A DNA stretch of 64,000 nt from NCBI RefSeq assembly GCF_900143285.1, contig NZ_FRDN01000006.1, forward strand, positions 1 to 64,000. Reading direction: 5' to 3'. The stretch is from Desulfitobacterium chlororespirans DSM 11544. Its GTDB lineage: Bacteria; Bacillota; Desulfitobacteriia; Desulfitobacteriales; Desulfitobacteriaceae. The position numbers were made by a program, and so were the translations under genes. The notes below the pieces were generated by a model, which saw only the letters and a list, made by a program, of their open reading frames with translations, did not search any database and had not been told where the DNA came from. Below, piece after piece: positions 42,315 through 50,787 of the stretch (position 1 is its first letter; every line of letters begins with the position of its first letter).

Positions 42315-42348
42315 AATCTTCAAAAACTATTCATTTCTCTTCATATCC

Positions 42349-43383
42349 TTACTGTCTTATCGACAGCAGGGTTTGCTTAAGCTCAGATTCTATGGCAGTA
42401 AGCTCTGACTCCGCAGCCAGCCGTTCTTCCTTGCCCTTTCTTTGAATGTCCAGCACACCGTTAATGGTTTCGATTAAATCCTGATTGACCTTTTTGATGG
42501 TTTCTATGGACACGATTCCTCTTTCGCTTTCCTTAGCCACACCCAGAGTGCCTGCTTTAAGTATTTCCGAGTTTTTCTTCAAAAGCTCGTTGGTCATGTC
42601 CGTCACCTTGGTCTGGGCTTCCAGGGCGGCCTTGGCATTGGCCAGACCCAGAGACAAAACCATCTGGTTTTTCCACAGGGGTATGGAATTGACGATGGAT
42701 GACTGTATTTTGTCGGCCAGCTGGGCGTCGTTGTTTTGAATCAGGCGGATCTGGGGTCCCATCTGCAGGGAGATCTGACGGCTGAGCTGCAGATCATAGA
42801 CCTTCTTTTCAAAGCGGTTGACCGCATTGGCCAAATCATTCAGCTTTTGCGCCTCTGCCTCATCCCCTGATTCGGCAACCCGCTCCCGGAATGCCGGCAG
42901 CACTTTTTCATTCATTTCCTTAATTTTTTCCTGGCCCGCCACGATATACATGGTCAGCTCTTTAAAGTACACCAGATTCGTTTTATACATTTCATCGTAC
43001 ATGGCAATGTCTTTAAGCATAGTGTGACGATGAGCCTGCAGCATGCTGCTTATCTTGTCAATGTTGACTTCCACATCGCTGTAGCGGGCAATCAGCCTGT
43101 CAATTTCCGTTTTGGCCTTTCCAAACAGATTGCCTAAAAAGCCCTTGCTTTCACCGGTGGCATCAAAGTTCTTGATGGTTACGACCAAATCCGTAAGCAG
43201 CTTGCCTGCCTCACCTGAGTCCTTGGTTTTGACATTGGCCAGGGTATCGTCCGCAAATTTGGCCAGCTTGGTCTGGGCACTGGAACCATAGGTAACGATG
43301 GAGTTGCTGTCCCCAATATCGATCTTATCCACAAATTCCAAAACCTGCTTTTGCTCCTCAGTCGTTAAGGAAGCCAGGCTCAT
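42349..43383 (-). CDS. TelA family (toxic anion resistance) protein, frameshifted at the N-terminus
   Basis: A 344-residue, mostly helical cytoplasmic protein of the TelA/TerX family (tellurite and other stress resistance, mechanism unknown). It includes AQKLNDLANAVNRFEKKVYDLQLSRQISLQMGPQIRLIQNND and MVLSLGLANAKAALEAQTKVTDMTNELL, both typical of the family. No ribosome binding site precedes its first ATG (43383). A well-placed start at 43444 encodes a TelA-like N-terminus in another frame (43358-43444), so a one-base change seems to separate the two. Last gene of the VWA-XpaC-SBP-TelA operon. Confidence 0.85.
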   Translation of the reverse strand: MSLASLTTEEQKQVLEFVDKIDIGDSNSIVTYGSSAQTKLAKFADDTLANVKTKDSGEAGKLLTDLVVTIKNFDATGESKGFLGNLFGKAKTEIDRLIARYSDVEVNIDKISSMLQAHRHTMLKDIAMYDEMYKTNLVYFKELTMYIVAGQEKIKEMNEKVLPAFRERVAESGDEAEAQKLNDLANAVNRFEKKVYDLQLSRQISLQMGPQIRLIQNNDAQLADKIQSSIVNSIPLWKNQMVLSLGLANAKAALEAQTKVTDMTNELLKKNSEILKAGTLGVAKESERGIVSIETIKKVNQDLIETINGVLDIQRKGKEERLAAESELTAIESELKQTLLSIRQ

Positions 43384-43444
43384 CCTTGATTTTCGCCGGT
43401 GCTGCTTGTACGTCGTTGCCGAAGTCTAACTTTATCTCTGTCAT
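43358..43444 (-). other. Out-of-frame TelA N-terminus
   Basis: ATG 43444 with AAAGGGG upstream encodes MTEIKLDFGNDVQAAPAKIK, a normal TelA beginning, then leaves frame and stops after 28 residues. A single extra base in the AAAA run near 43388-43391 would account for it. Confidence 0.65.
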
Positions 43445-43471
43445 GTTTATCCCAAGCCCCTTTCACATCGA

Positions 43472-44572
43472 TTAATTTTTAAGAGCCTCAATGATTTTAT
43501 CGTAAATCTCTTTTTGCAGCCCCTTGGTTACTGAGGTTATTTCCTGAGGGATTCCCTGTACCGGCACAGCCTTAACGTCATATTCCCCGCCGACCACACC
43601 GGTTCGGAAGCCGTATTTTTCCCAGGCTATTTTTTGAATCTCCGGATCGGCCAGGGCGTCCACATAGGCTGTGCCGCCCTCCGTAAAGCTCATGATGCAG
43701 TGAGAGTTCCAGATGGTTGGACTGGGATAGAGTACCCTGATTTTATCTTTCACTTTGGCAAAGCCGTCAGGATTTTTATTGGCAAAATCAATAATGGATT
43801 TTTCATAGTCAACGATCATGGGGTAAGCTCCCTTCCCCATTCTGAGATACAGATCGAACAGGTCGGCGGGAGTATTGTTCATAAAGCCCGAAAGCTTGTA
43901 AAAGCCCTTCAGTTTGGGCAGAACCCCACTGATATTGCTTTCATCCACATACCCCTCGTTCATAATCGAGGCCAGCAGTCCGTAATACGTTGCACCGGGC
44001 GAGGAGGTCACCGGATCTGTGCTGGCGATATTGATCTTGCCGTAAATATCCTCGATGCCTATATCCGACCATTTGGTGTTCTTTTCGATATAGGACAGCA
44101 CGGCGGGCATATCGGCAATATAATAAGTATCTCCGGATTGTTTGACAATTCCTTTAGACATGAGCACATCGCAGATGCTGTCCCAGCTGTAAACCACAAT
44201 GGGCGTGGATAAGGCGATCTGGGACTTAAAAGTTTTCAGCCGGGGCGCTTCGCCTTCTGCGGCAGGTTTTTTATAGTATTCATAAAATCTCTCGTCGCTG
44301 AAAAAAACAAAGTCATAGCCCTGATTGTCCTTGGTTACGATAGGATCCTTAATCAGGGCGTTGTTGCTCCAGTTGTCCACTTTCAGGTTGATATTGTATT
44401 TGTCATGTAAGATCCCCAGGATCTCCGGATCCGCCAGAAAGTTCTCTTTACCACCGCCTACCGCTCCGGTAACGGTGATGGCCGTATCCTTCGGCTCAGC
44501 CATGGATGAAGCGGCGATTCCGATGACGATCACGACGATAAAAGCAGCGACGGCGGTCAATACTTTTTTCAT
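43472..44572 (-). CDS. Extracytoplasmic solute-binding-like protein in the TelA operon
   Basis: A 366-residue protein with an N-terminal signal/anchor (VLTAVAAFIVVIVIGIAASS, no lipobox Cys) and a periplasmic-binding fold: NWSNNALIKDPIVTKDNQGYDFVFFSDERF, STDPVTSSPGATYYGLLASI, VDYEKSIIDFANKNP. No permease or ATPase is nearby, so it is not part of a normal ABC importer. It overlaps the XpaC gene end by a few bases at most, with GGGGAGGAGG upstream of the ATG. Its fold resembles the N-terminal half of the VWA protein at 45220, suggesting a two-receptor envelope sensor. Confidence 0.78.
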   Translation of the reverse strand: MKKVLTAVAAFIVVIVIGIAASSMAEPKDTAITVTGAVGGGKENFLADPEILGILHDKYNINLKVDNWSNNALIKDPIVTKDNQGYDFVFFSDERFYEYYKKPAAEGEAPRLKTFKSQIALSTPIVVYSWDSICDVLMSKGIVKQSGDTYYIADMPAVLSYIEKNTKWSDIGIEDIYGKINIASTDPVTSSPGATYYGLLASIMNEGYVDESNISGVLPKLKGFYKLSGFMNNTPADLFDLYLRMGKGAYPMIVDYEKSIIDFANKNPDGFAKVKDKIRVLYPSPTIWNSHCIMSFTEGGTAYVDALADPEIQKIAWEKYGFRTGVVGGEYDVKAVPVQGIPQEITSVTKGLQKEIYDKIIEALKN

Positions 44573-45208
44573 TTATGAGCCTCCTCCCCTAAAATCCTGA
44601 TTGTCCATAAGCCCTTCTGATTTAAATACAGCCGTCATGGCAGCCATTTCGGCCTTGCTGTCCAGCACATCCTTGGAGAACAGGCTGTAATACTTTTGAT
44701 CGAAAGCATCTGCTATTTGGGGCAGAAAAAGGGAAACCTGCCCGGCAAATTTCTGGGCTTCCTCTGTTTTAAATGAGCCCTCAGCCAAATTCTCATAAGT
44801 ATTTAAGATATTCAGCAGCCCCGGCAGATAATATAAGGAAAAATCATTCAGCTTCATGTGGAGAGAAGGGTCCTCCGCCAGGGCCTCCCCTATTTTCAGG
44901 CAGGTTTTATGGATGGTGGACAACCTGACCAGGACGTCCTTCTCCACGTTCAGCCTCTGCAATTGCTCCAGATACCGGGCCAGGGCAGAGCTGTGATCCA
45001 TAATCCCTTGGTGAACCTTGTCATAGGCATCCTCATCGCCCCTTAAATCAACCTTTACCTGCTTTTCCTTTTCCAGAGCCTTTATGGTCAGCATAACGAT
45101 TCCCAGGCAGGCCGCACTGCTTAAAGCGGATATCAATAGATTGCCGCCGATCAGCCAGACGGCGAGGAATGCGGCTGCCGCTGCAACACCAAGGAATATT
45201 TCTTTCAT
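44573..45208 (-). CDS. XpaC-like (5-bromo-4-chloroindolyl phosphate hydrolysis family) membrane protein
   Basis: A 211-residue protein with two N-terminal membrane segments (residues about 5-42) and a helical cytoplasmic domain: LSTIHKTCLKIGEALAEDP, SLYYLPGLLNILNTYENLAE, KYYSLFSKDVLDSKAEMAAM, then FKSEGL. This matches the XpaC pattern; XpaC and TelA genes commonly sit together in Firmicutes. ATG with AGAGGAG. Sits between the VWA lipoprotein and the solute-binding protein in the operon. A paralogue lies at 46985. Confidence 0.75.
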   Translation of the reverse strand: MKEIFLGVAAAAAFLAVWLIGGNLLISALSSAACLGIVMLTIKALEKEKQVKVDLRGDEDAYDKVHQGIMDHSSALARYLEQLQRLNVEKDVLVRLSTIHKTCLKIGEALAEDPSLHMKLNDFSLYYLPGLLNILNTYENLAEGSFKTEEAQKFAGQVSLFLPQIADAFDQKYYSLFSKDVLDSKAEMAAMTAVFKSEGLMDNQDFRGGGS

Positions 45209-45219
45209 AGCAATCTCCT

Positions 45220-46767
45220 CTAATTATATGCTCTTATCTCCTTAAAGGCGTTAATAAGGTCTGTTTTGCCGTCAAAGGTCTTGCCCCTTGTCAGCCTGCT
45301 GATTTCATCCAGCTGCTTCGGATTGGCCTTTCCGAACATAATGGAAAATACGGGGGTATCGTAGGCTGTGCCGGCGCTGAATCTGCCGCCTGATTCACCG
45401 TCGGTCATCAGGACGATGGATTTGGTATAGGTTTCGGAATCAAATTCCTTTAACAGTTTAATGGCCTGCTCCACCGGTCTGTAGATATCCGTTCCGCCTC
45501 CTGTCTCAGTAGCCTTGATCTTGACAAGCAAAGCTGCTGTATCCGTGCCGGAGTGGGTTGAATCCACCCATTTCAGATCACCGGCAAAGGGAATGACCAC
45601 TATTTGATCCTTTTCGGAAAACTGGATCAGATCCTCCGCGGCCAGTTCATGATTCAGTATCCTCTCCATAGCCGCCACAAGCTGCTCATTGCCCTCCCCG
45701 TACATGCTGCCTGAATAGTCAAGGCAGAAGACCACCGCTGAGGGCTTTCTGAATAAATCCTGATAAAGGGTCAGGGCCATGTTAAGCACTGGGCTGGCCG
45801 GATATTTAATCGGGGACAAATAAGCATTTTTATCGATTCCGTAAGATTCCTTAAACACCTCAAGGTTGGCTACCAGACCTCCGTAGGTGGTTCTTCTCCC
45901 CATACTTTCCAGCTTTTTCTGGGTATCCGCGGATAATAAGAAGTCCTGCAGCTTATTAAAAACCTCCAGTTTGTCACTGTCATTATTGTCTATATAAGCA
46001 AAGGGGCTGTCTGAAACGGAGACTCCGTCCGAGGGATAGATAAACAGCAACGGTTCTTTATTGCTGGCGATCAGTTGCTTGTTCAGCTCGATCAGGGAGG
46101 ATTCATAGTTGACCAGGGCATCGTAGTCCCCTTCCCTGAAGATGTCGATCAGGTACTCATCACTGCCGGAATTGCGTGCCACGCCCTTAAACAGCTTCTT
46201 TAAGCTTTCCTGAAGAGCCGGTGAGGTTAAGTCTTCCTCTGTCAGCACCGGAGGGTTACCCGCCAGGCTGTTTAAAAAACCTATGTAGGCCGAAGCTCCG
46301 CTGTTTGTTTGCGTCACCGAGGGCATCAAAAACTTTAAATTTCCTGCTTCAACCGCCTTCACCAAGTCATTGACAACGGTATCCCTGCTGAATCCCAAGG
46401 CTTTATATCTGCTTTCCTTGACCGCAAAGATGACAGGGTTAACGGATATGGATTTGGAGTTTTTCAGAACAGAACTTGGGATAGACGCGTTCCAGATGCT
46501 GTTTGAGGACCAGACGGCATCATAATCCTGGGGCGATGATTTGATCAGGGCAGGTATATTCAGAGAGCCCGTATACTCAAATCGCAATTCTAGGTTATTT
46601 TCCCGGGCAAACTCGCTGAGCATCGGCTCTAAGTCCTTATTTTCACTACTTGACAAAACAGTGAACCCATCGTCCCCTGCTCCCCCCTTCCCGGGAGAAC
46701 AGGCGCACAGAGAAAACACTAAAGCTGCCAGCAAAAAGACAACCCCTATTTTTCTGTACAAAACCAT
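45220..46767 (-). CDS. Lipoprotein fusing a solute-binding domain to a von Willebrand A domain
   Basis: A 515-residue exported lipoprotein: signal VVFLLAALVFSLCAC with lipobox Cys, a periplasmic-binding-type domain (about residues 35-320, with SSENKDLEPMLSEFAREN and YESSLIELNKQL), then a VWA domain with an intact MIDAS (VVFCLDYSGSMYGEG, GGGTDIYRPVEQAI, LMTDGESGG). The ATG at 46767 is chosen because the paralogue starts there (MVLYRKI versus MGLYRKI). First gene of the operon, behind the extended -10 at 46802. The fusion suggests metal-dependent protein contact coupled to ligand binding. Confidence 0.85.
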   Translation of the reverse strand: MVLYRKIGVVFLLAALVFSLCACSPGKGGAGDDGFTVLSSSENKDLEPMLSEFARENNLELRFEYTGSLNIPALIKSSPQDYDAVWSSNSIWNASIPSSVLKNSKSISVNPVIFAVKESRYKALGFSRDTVVNDLVKAVEAGNLKFLMPSVTQTNSGASAYIGFLNSLAGNPPVLTEEDLTSPALQESLKKLFKGVARNSGSDEYLIDIFREGDYDALVNYESSLIELNKQLIASNKEPLLFIYPSDGVSVSDSPFAYIDNNDSDKLEVFNKLQDFLLSADTQKKLESMGRRTTYGGLVANLEVFKESYGIDKNAYLSPIKYPASPVLNMALTLYQDLFRKPSAVVFCLDYSGSMYGEGNEQLVAAMERILNHELAAEDLIQFSEKDQIVVIPFAGDLKWVDSTHSGTDTAALLVKIKATETGGGTDIYRPVEQAIKLLKEFDSETYTKSIVLMTDGESGGRFSAGTAYDTPVFSIMFGKANPKQLDEISRLTRGKTFDGKTDLINAFKEIRAYN

Positions 46768-46801
46768 CTCACTTCCCATCTTTTCGCATTTATTTCTATA
46801 T

Positions 46802-46810
46802 ATTATAACA
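46802..46810 (-). promoter_or_regulatory. Extended -10 of the VWA-XpaC-SBP-TelA operon
   Basis: TGT-TATAAT on the minus strand in the context CATATGTTATAATATA; the second copy has the same context at 49271. Confidence 0.5.
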
Positions 46811-46966
46811 TATGTCAACAAGGATTTATTAAAGCCGACAGGAAAATTTGGTTGCCTGGTCTGCCTTTGTCATCTGGAGATGCTTTCTGTGCATCTCATT
46901 AGAGATTATGAAGGGAAAGGAATTTATGCTATGCTGACCTTCGACAACCTGTCCGTGTACAACAAA

Positions 46967-47005
46967 AAAAGCGAGTCCGTTCGCCTAAAGCGCGGACTCG
47001 CTTTT
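46967..47005 (-). terminator. Terminator overlapping the end of the second XpaC-like gene
   Basis: AAAAGCGAGTCCG / CGGACTCGCTTTT perfect 13-bp stem; it contains the stop codon of the gene ending at 46985. Confidence 0.75.
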
Positions 47006-47641
47006 GGGTAGACCTCCTCCCTTAAAATCCTGATTGTCTATGAGTCCTTCTGATTTAAATACAGCCGTCATGGCAATCATTTCAGCCTTGCTGTCCAACA
47101 CATCCTTGGAGAACAGACTGTAATACTTTTTATGGAGGGCGTCCGCTATTTGCGATAAAAAGAGGGAAAATTCTGCAGCAAATTTCTGGGCTTCCTCTGT
47201 TTTAAATGAGCCTTCAGCCAAATTCTCATAGGTATTTAAAATATTAATCAGCCCGGGCAGATAATATAAGGAGAAATCATTCAGCTTCGTATACAGCGAA
47301 TTGTCCTCCTCCAGGGCCTCAGCTATTTTCAGGCAGGTCTTATGGATTGAGGCCAACATAACTATGACGTCCTTCTCCACGTTCAGTTCTTGCAATTTGT
47401 CCATATACCGCGCGATAGCGGAGCTGTGATCAAGAATCGATTGATAAACCTTGCCATAGGCTCCCTCATCGCCTTTTACTTCAATCCCTATGTTCTTTTC
47501 CTTTTGCAGAGCCTCCATTGTCAGCACAGCTATTAGCAGGCAAGCCGAACTGCATAAGACAGATATTACAATATTGCCCCCGATCAGCCAGACAGCAAGG
47601 GCTGCTGCAGCCGCTGCAGCACCAATGAATACTTCTTTCAT
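46985..47641 (-). CDS. XpaC-like membrane protein, paralogue
   Basis: A 218-residue paralogue of the protein at 44573 with the same two N-terminal membrane segments and helical domain (LASIHKTCLKIAEALEEDN, LYYLPGLINILNTYENLAE, FKSEGLIDNQDFKGGG). Its C-terminus is extended by LPKSESAL, formed from the terminator stem. It is the last gene of a truncated second copy of the module; no solute-binding or TelA gene follows. Confidence 0.75.
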   Translation of the reverse strand: MKEVFIGAAAAAAALAVWLIGGNIVISVLCSSACLLIAVLTMEALQKEKNIGIEVKGDEGAYGKVYQSILDHSSAIARYMDKLQELNVEKDVIVMLASIHKTCLKIAEALEEDNSLYTKLNDFSLYYLPGLINILNTYENLAEGSFKTEEAQKFAAEFSLFLSQIADALHKKYYSLFSKDVLDSKAEMIAMTAVFKSEGLIDNQDFKGGGLPKSESAL

Positions 47642-47652
47642 GGCAATCTCCC

Positions 47653-49238
47653 CTAATTATATCCTCTTATCTCCTTAAAGGCGTCAATAATATCCGTGTC
47701 CTCATTAAATACCTTACCCCCTGTAAGCCTGCTGATTTCATCCAGCTGTTCAGGAATTTGGTAACTTGATACAATTGAAAATACCGGAATATCGTAGGAT
47801 ATATCAGGACTGAACTTGCCATCACGGGATAGACCGTTGGTTATCAGGATGATCGATTTTGTATAGATTTCAGAATCAACATCATTTAATATCTCAATAG
47901 CAAGCTCCACCGGTTCGCATATATCCGCTCCAAATCTCTTAGTGGCACCCTTTATCCCGGAAATCAAGGCTTCTGCATCCGCAGCGGATTGAATTGAATA
48001 AACCTTTTCAGGAACATAGCCAAAGGGAATAACAAATATCTTATCCTTTTCAGAAAACTGGATCAGCTCCTCCACAGCAGTTCACGGATTAATATCTTCT
48101 CCATGGCCTCAGCAAGCTGCTTATGGGACTTCCCTTTCATGTGTTCTGAAAGATCCAGACAGAAAACGACGGCAGCCGGCTTTCGGGACATATCCAGGTA
48201 AAGGGCCAGGGCCCTTTTCAGCACAGGAACCGCTGGATATTTAATAGGGGACAAATAAGCAGTTCCGTCAATTCCATAGGACTCTTTAAACACCTCAACG
48301 TTGGATACCAGACCTCCGTAGGTGGTTCTTCTCCCCAACCCTTCAAGCTTTTGCTGGGTATCCGCGGATAATAAGAAATCCTGCAGCTTATTAAATATCT
48401 CCAGCTTCTCACTGTCATTATTGTCTATATAGGCAAAAGGGCTGTCTGAGACGGAGACTCCGTCCGAGGGATAGATAAACCGCAAAGGTTCTCTGTTGCT
48501 GGCGATCAGCTGCTTGTTCAGCTCGATCAGGGAGGATTCGTAGCTCACAAGGGCATCGTAGTCCCCTGCCTGGAAGATATCGATTAAATGCTCATCACCG
48601 CCGTAATTTTTCACCACTTTTTTAAAGATCTTCTCTCCTCTTTCCTGAAGCGCCGGTAATGTTAAGTCTTCCTCAGTCAACACCAGGGGCTTACCCGTCA
48701 GGCCGTTTAAAAAGGCTATGTAAGCCGAGGCTCCGCTGTTTGTTTTCATAACTGAAGGCATCATAAACGTTAATTTTCCTGCTTCAATCGCCTCTGCCAA
48801 GTCATTGACAACCGTATCCCTACTGAATCCCAAGGCTTTATATCTGCTTTCCTTGACCGCAAAGATGACGGGGCTAACGAAGATGGATTTGGAATTTTTC
48901 AGAAGATCTCTTGGGATTGACGCATTCCAGACACTGTTTGCAGACCAGACGGCATCATAATCCTGGGGCGATGATTTGATCATATCAGGTATCATTACTG
49001 AGCCCGCATACTCAAATCTCAAGTTTATTTTATGTTTCCGGGCAAACTCGCGCAGCATCGGCTCTAAGTCCACATTTTCACTACTTGACAAAATAGTGAA
49101 CCCCTTTCCACCTCCTGATGAGACAGCGAAAGCCTTAGTGAGCTCTTTTTGGGAAGAACGAGCGCCCCAAAACACTATAACTACCAGCAGAAAAACAATC
49201 GCTATTTTAACAATCGTTATTTTTCTGTACAACCCCAT
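47653..49238 (-). pseudogene. Second SBP-VWA protein gene, frameshifted and with degraded MIDAS
   Basis: Paralogue of the protein at 45220 in two frames: 48063-49238 covers the leader, binding domain and start of VWA, and 47653-48075 the rest of VWA. Compared with the intact copy, one base is missing in GAACTG-CTGTGGAGG near 48075. The MIDAS is also worn: DYSGS has become DLSEH, GGGTDIY is RFGADIC, and LMTDGE is LITNGL. The lipobox is gone (VFWGARSS). Several losses together argue for a real pseudogene rather than a sequencing error. Confidence 0.8.
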
Positions 49239-49270
49239 CTCATTTCCCCTCTTTTTGCATTCATTTCTAT

Positions 49271-49279
49271 ATTATAGCA
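49271..49279 (-). promoter_or_regulatory. Extended -10 of the second module copy
   Basis: TGC-TATAAT on the minus strand, same surroundings as at 46802. Confidence 0.45.
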
Positions 49280-49301
49280 TATGTCGGTGAGGATTTATGG
49301 A

Positions 49302-49331
49302 AGCCGCCAGGGAAAAACCATGGCTGGCGGC
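49302..49331. terminator. Hairpin upstream of the second module copy
   Basis: GCCGCCAG (49302-49309) / CTGGCGGC (49324-49331). Confidence 0.4.
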
Positions 49332-49361
49332 AAGGAGACAGCCGGCCACACAGCATGAAAA

Positions 49362-49394
49362 ATAGAAAGACCGCCTTCAGCAAGAATGCGGTCT
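49362..49394 (-). terminator. Terminator after the MBL-fold hydrolase gene
   Basis: AGACCGC / GCGGTCT stem, followed on the minus strand by TTTCTATTTTTC. Confidence 0.65.
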
Positions 49395-49414
49395 CCGTAA
49401 ACCAAACCAGTCTG

Positions 49415-50392
49415 CTATACCCTTGTATAATAAACCACCCCGTCTTTTAATTCCCTGACCACCATGTTTTGCAAGACCAGATGGGTCAGGTGAGCCAGTG
49501 CTTCTCCAGTGGCAAATAATTTTTGGGCCGGCGGAAAATCCTCCCAGGACCTAATGGTTAGATCCCATTGCATTTGGCCGGCCATTTGGGCTCCCGTCAT
49601 GCTCTTTTGACCAAGAATCTTCATAACGTCTTCCAGCCGCCGTTGGTGATGATCTCTCAGTTCTTCGATCCGTTTATATCCGTCCTCAAGCACAAACCGA
49701 TGCCCGGGAAAAATCACCTTGATATCCAGTGCGGCAATTTTATTCAGGCTTTCCAGGTATTCGCCCAGATAATCCCTGGTGATTGTCGCCGGCGGCGCCC
49801 AAATGGTATTATTGGGAGTAATTTTTCCCAGGATGTGATCGCCGGAGAAAAGGATTCTTCGTTCCTGATCATAAAGACAAAAATGGTCCGGCGCATGACC
49901 TGAGGTTTCAATACACTGGAAACTGAATTCGCCAACTTGAAGAATATCCCCATCCTGTACGTTTGTTGCCTCTTCGATGATGTCGCTGGCATAAGTATAC
50001 CCGGGGTGGTGGGACATCGTGATATTGGTCAGTCCGCTTTGAGCGAGCAGCTCATTTAAGAAGCCATGCAGCCCTGCCCCTGCATACCCCAGCAGCGTAT
50101 CGGCGCAATACTTGCCGGTATAGATTGTGTTATCCGGACGGGACAGATAACCGGCTAAACCCGAATGATCCCCATGCAGATGAGTTATGAAGATATCCGT
50201 ATTCTCCATAGCAATACCCAGATCAGCCAGTGCTTGATCCATGGACTCCTTGCATTCGCTCCGGTTAAAGCCGGTGTCGATCAGGAGATTTCGTTCTTTC
50301 CCTTTAATATAATAGGCATTGGTGGCTTTCAAAGGGTTGTTGGGAAGAATGATGGGGATTTTAAAAATATCCGGGTATACTTGTTCAATCAT
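49415..50392 (-). CDS. Metallo-beta-lactamase-fold hydrolase
   Basis: A soluble 325-residue hydrolase. Metal motif THLHGDHSG (HxHxDH), downstream His in CIETSGHAPDHF, Asp in ILFSGDHILG and final His in VIFPGHRF give a complete two-metal site of glyoxalase-II-like type. A C-terminal winged-helix-like domain (residues about 235-325: KRIEELRDHHQRRLEDVM) is typical of the LACTB2-like group. ATG 50392 lies about 9 bases after AAAGGA; the open frame begins at 50416. Substrate unknown (thioesters, nucleic acids or lactones in relatives). Confidence 0.88.
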   Translation of the reverse strand: MIEQVYPDIFKIPIILPNNPLKATNAYYIKGKERNLLIDTGFNRSECKESMDQALADLGIAMENTDIFITHLHGDHSGLAGYLSRPDNTIYTGKYCADTLLGYAGAGLHGFLNELLAQSGLTNITMSHHPGYTYASDIIEEATNVQDGDILQVGEFSFQCIETSGHAPDHFCLYDQERRILFSGDHILGKITPNNTIWAPPATITRDYLGEYLESLNKIAALDIKVIFPGHRFVLEDGYKRIEELRDHHQRRLEDVMKILGQKSMTGAQMAGQMQWDLTIRSWEDFPPAQKLFATGEALAHLTHLVLQNMVVRELKDGVVYYTRV

Positions 50393-50571
50393 CACTAAAC
50401 ATCCTTTCCTGATCAAGTTGGTCTGCCGTGAACCTACAATGTTTTATTTCGAATTTTCTCAATATTCTTATATAAGTTTACCACAACTTTGTCTTCTCTT
50501 CTCGCTATGTGCATAGTTTCTTTTACTTTCTCATAAAGAAAACCCCGAAAGCACTGCTTTCGCACTTTGTT

Positions 50572-50694
50572 GCTTCGCCCGAAGACACTGTCGACCCACT
50601 TGTTTGCCTTTTAATCACACATCCAGAAAGGCGAAGCCGTAGGTTGCACTTATGCTGGAGGAAAGTATGCAAGGTCGTTATATTTTCTGAAAGT
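50572..50694. repeat. Dispersed hairpin repeat, copy 2
   Basis: GCTTCGCC (50572-50579) pairs with GGCGAAGC (50630-50637), then GTAGGTTGCACTTAT and ATTTTCTGAAAGTG; related to 39930-40010. Confidence 0.45.
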
Positions 50695-50698
50695 GCGG

Positions 50699-50750
50699 GA
50701 AAAGACCCTTGGCCCGGATGGTATACCACTCGGATCAAGGGTCTTTTATT
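50699..50750. terminator. Terminator after the DUF3102 gene
   Basis: AAAAGACCCTTG / CAAGGGTCTTTT stem bounded by T and A runs; it can act in either direction. Confidence 0.7.
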
Positions 50751-50787
50751 TTATCATCTCATTGTTCCATTATTTTATATTCCCTGA

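Noticed and set aside
46541-47011. Plus-strand reading frame of 156 codons
   Set aside because: Antisense shadow of the SBP-VWA gene and its promoter; no family match or ribosome site.
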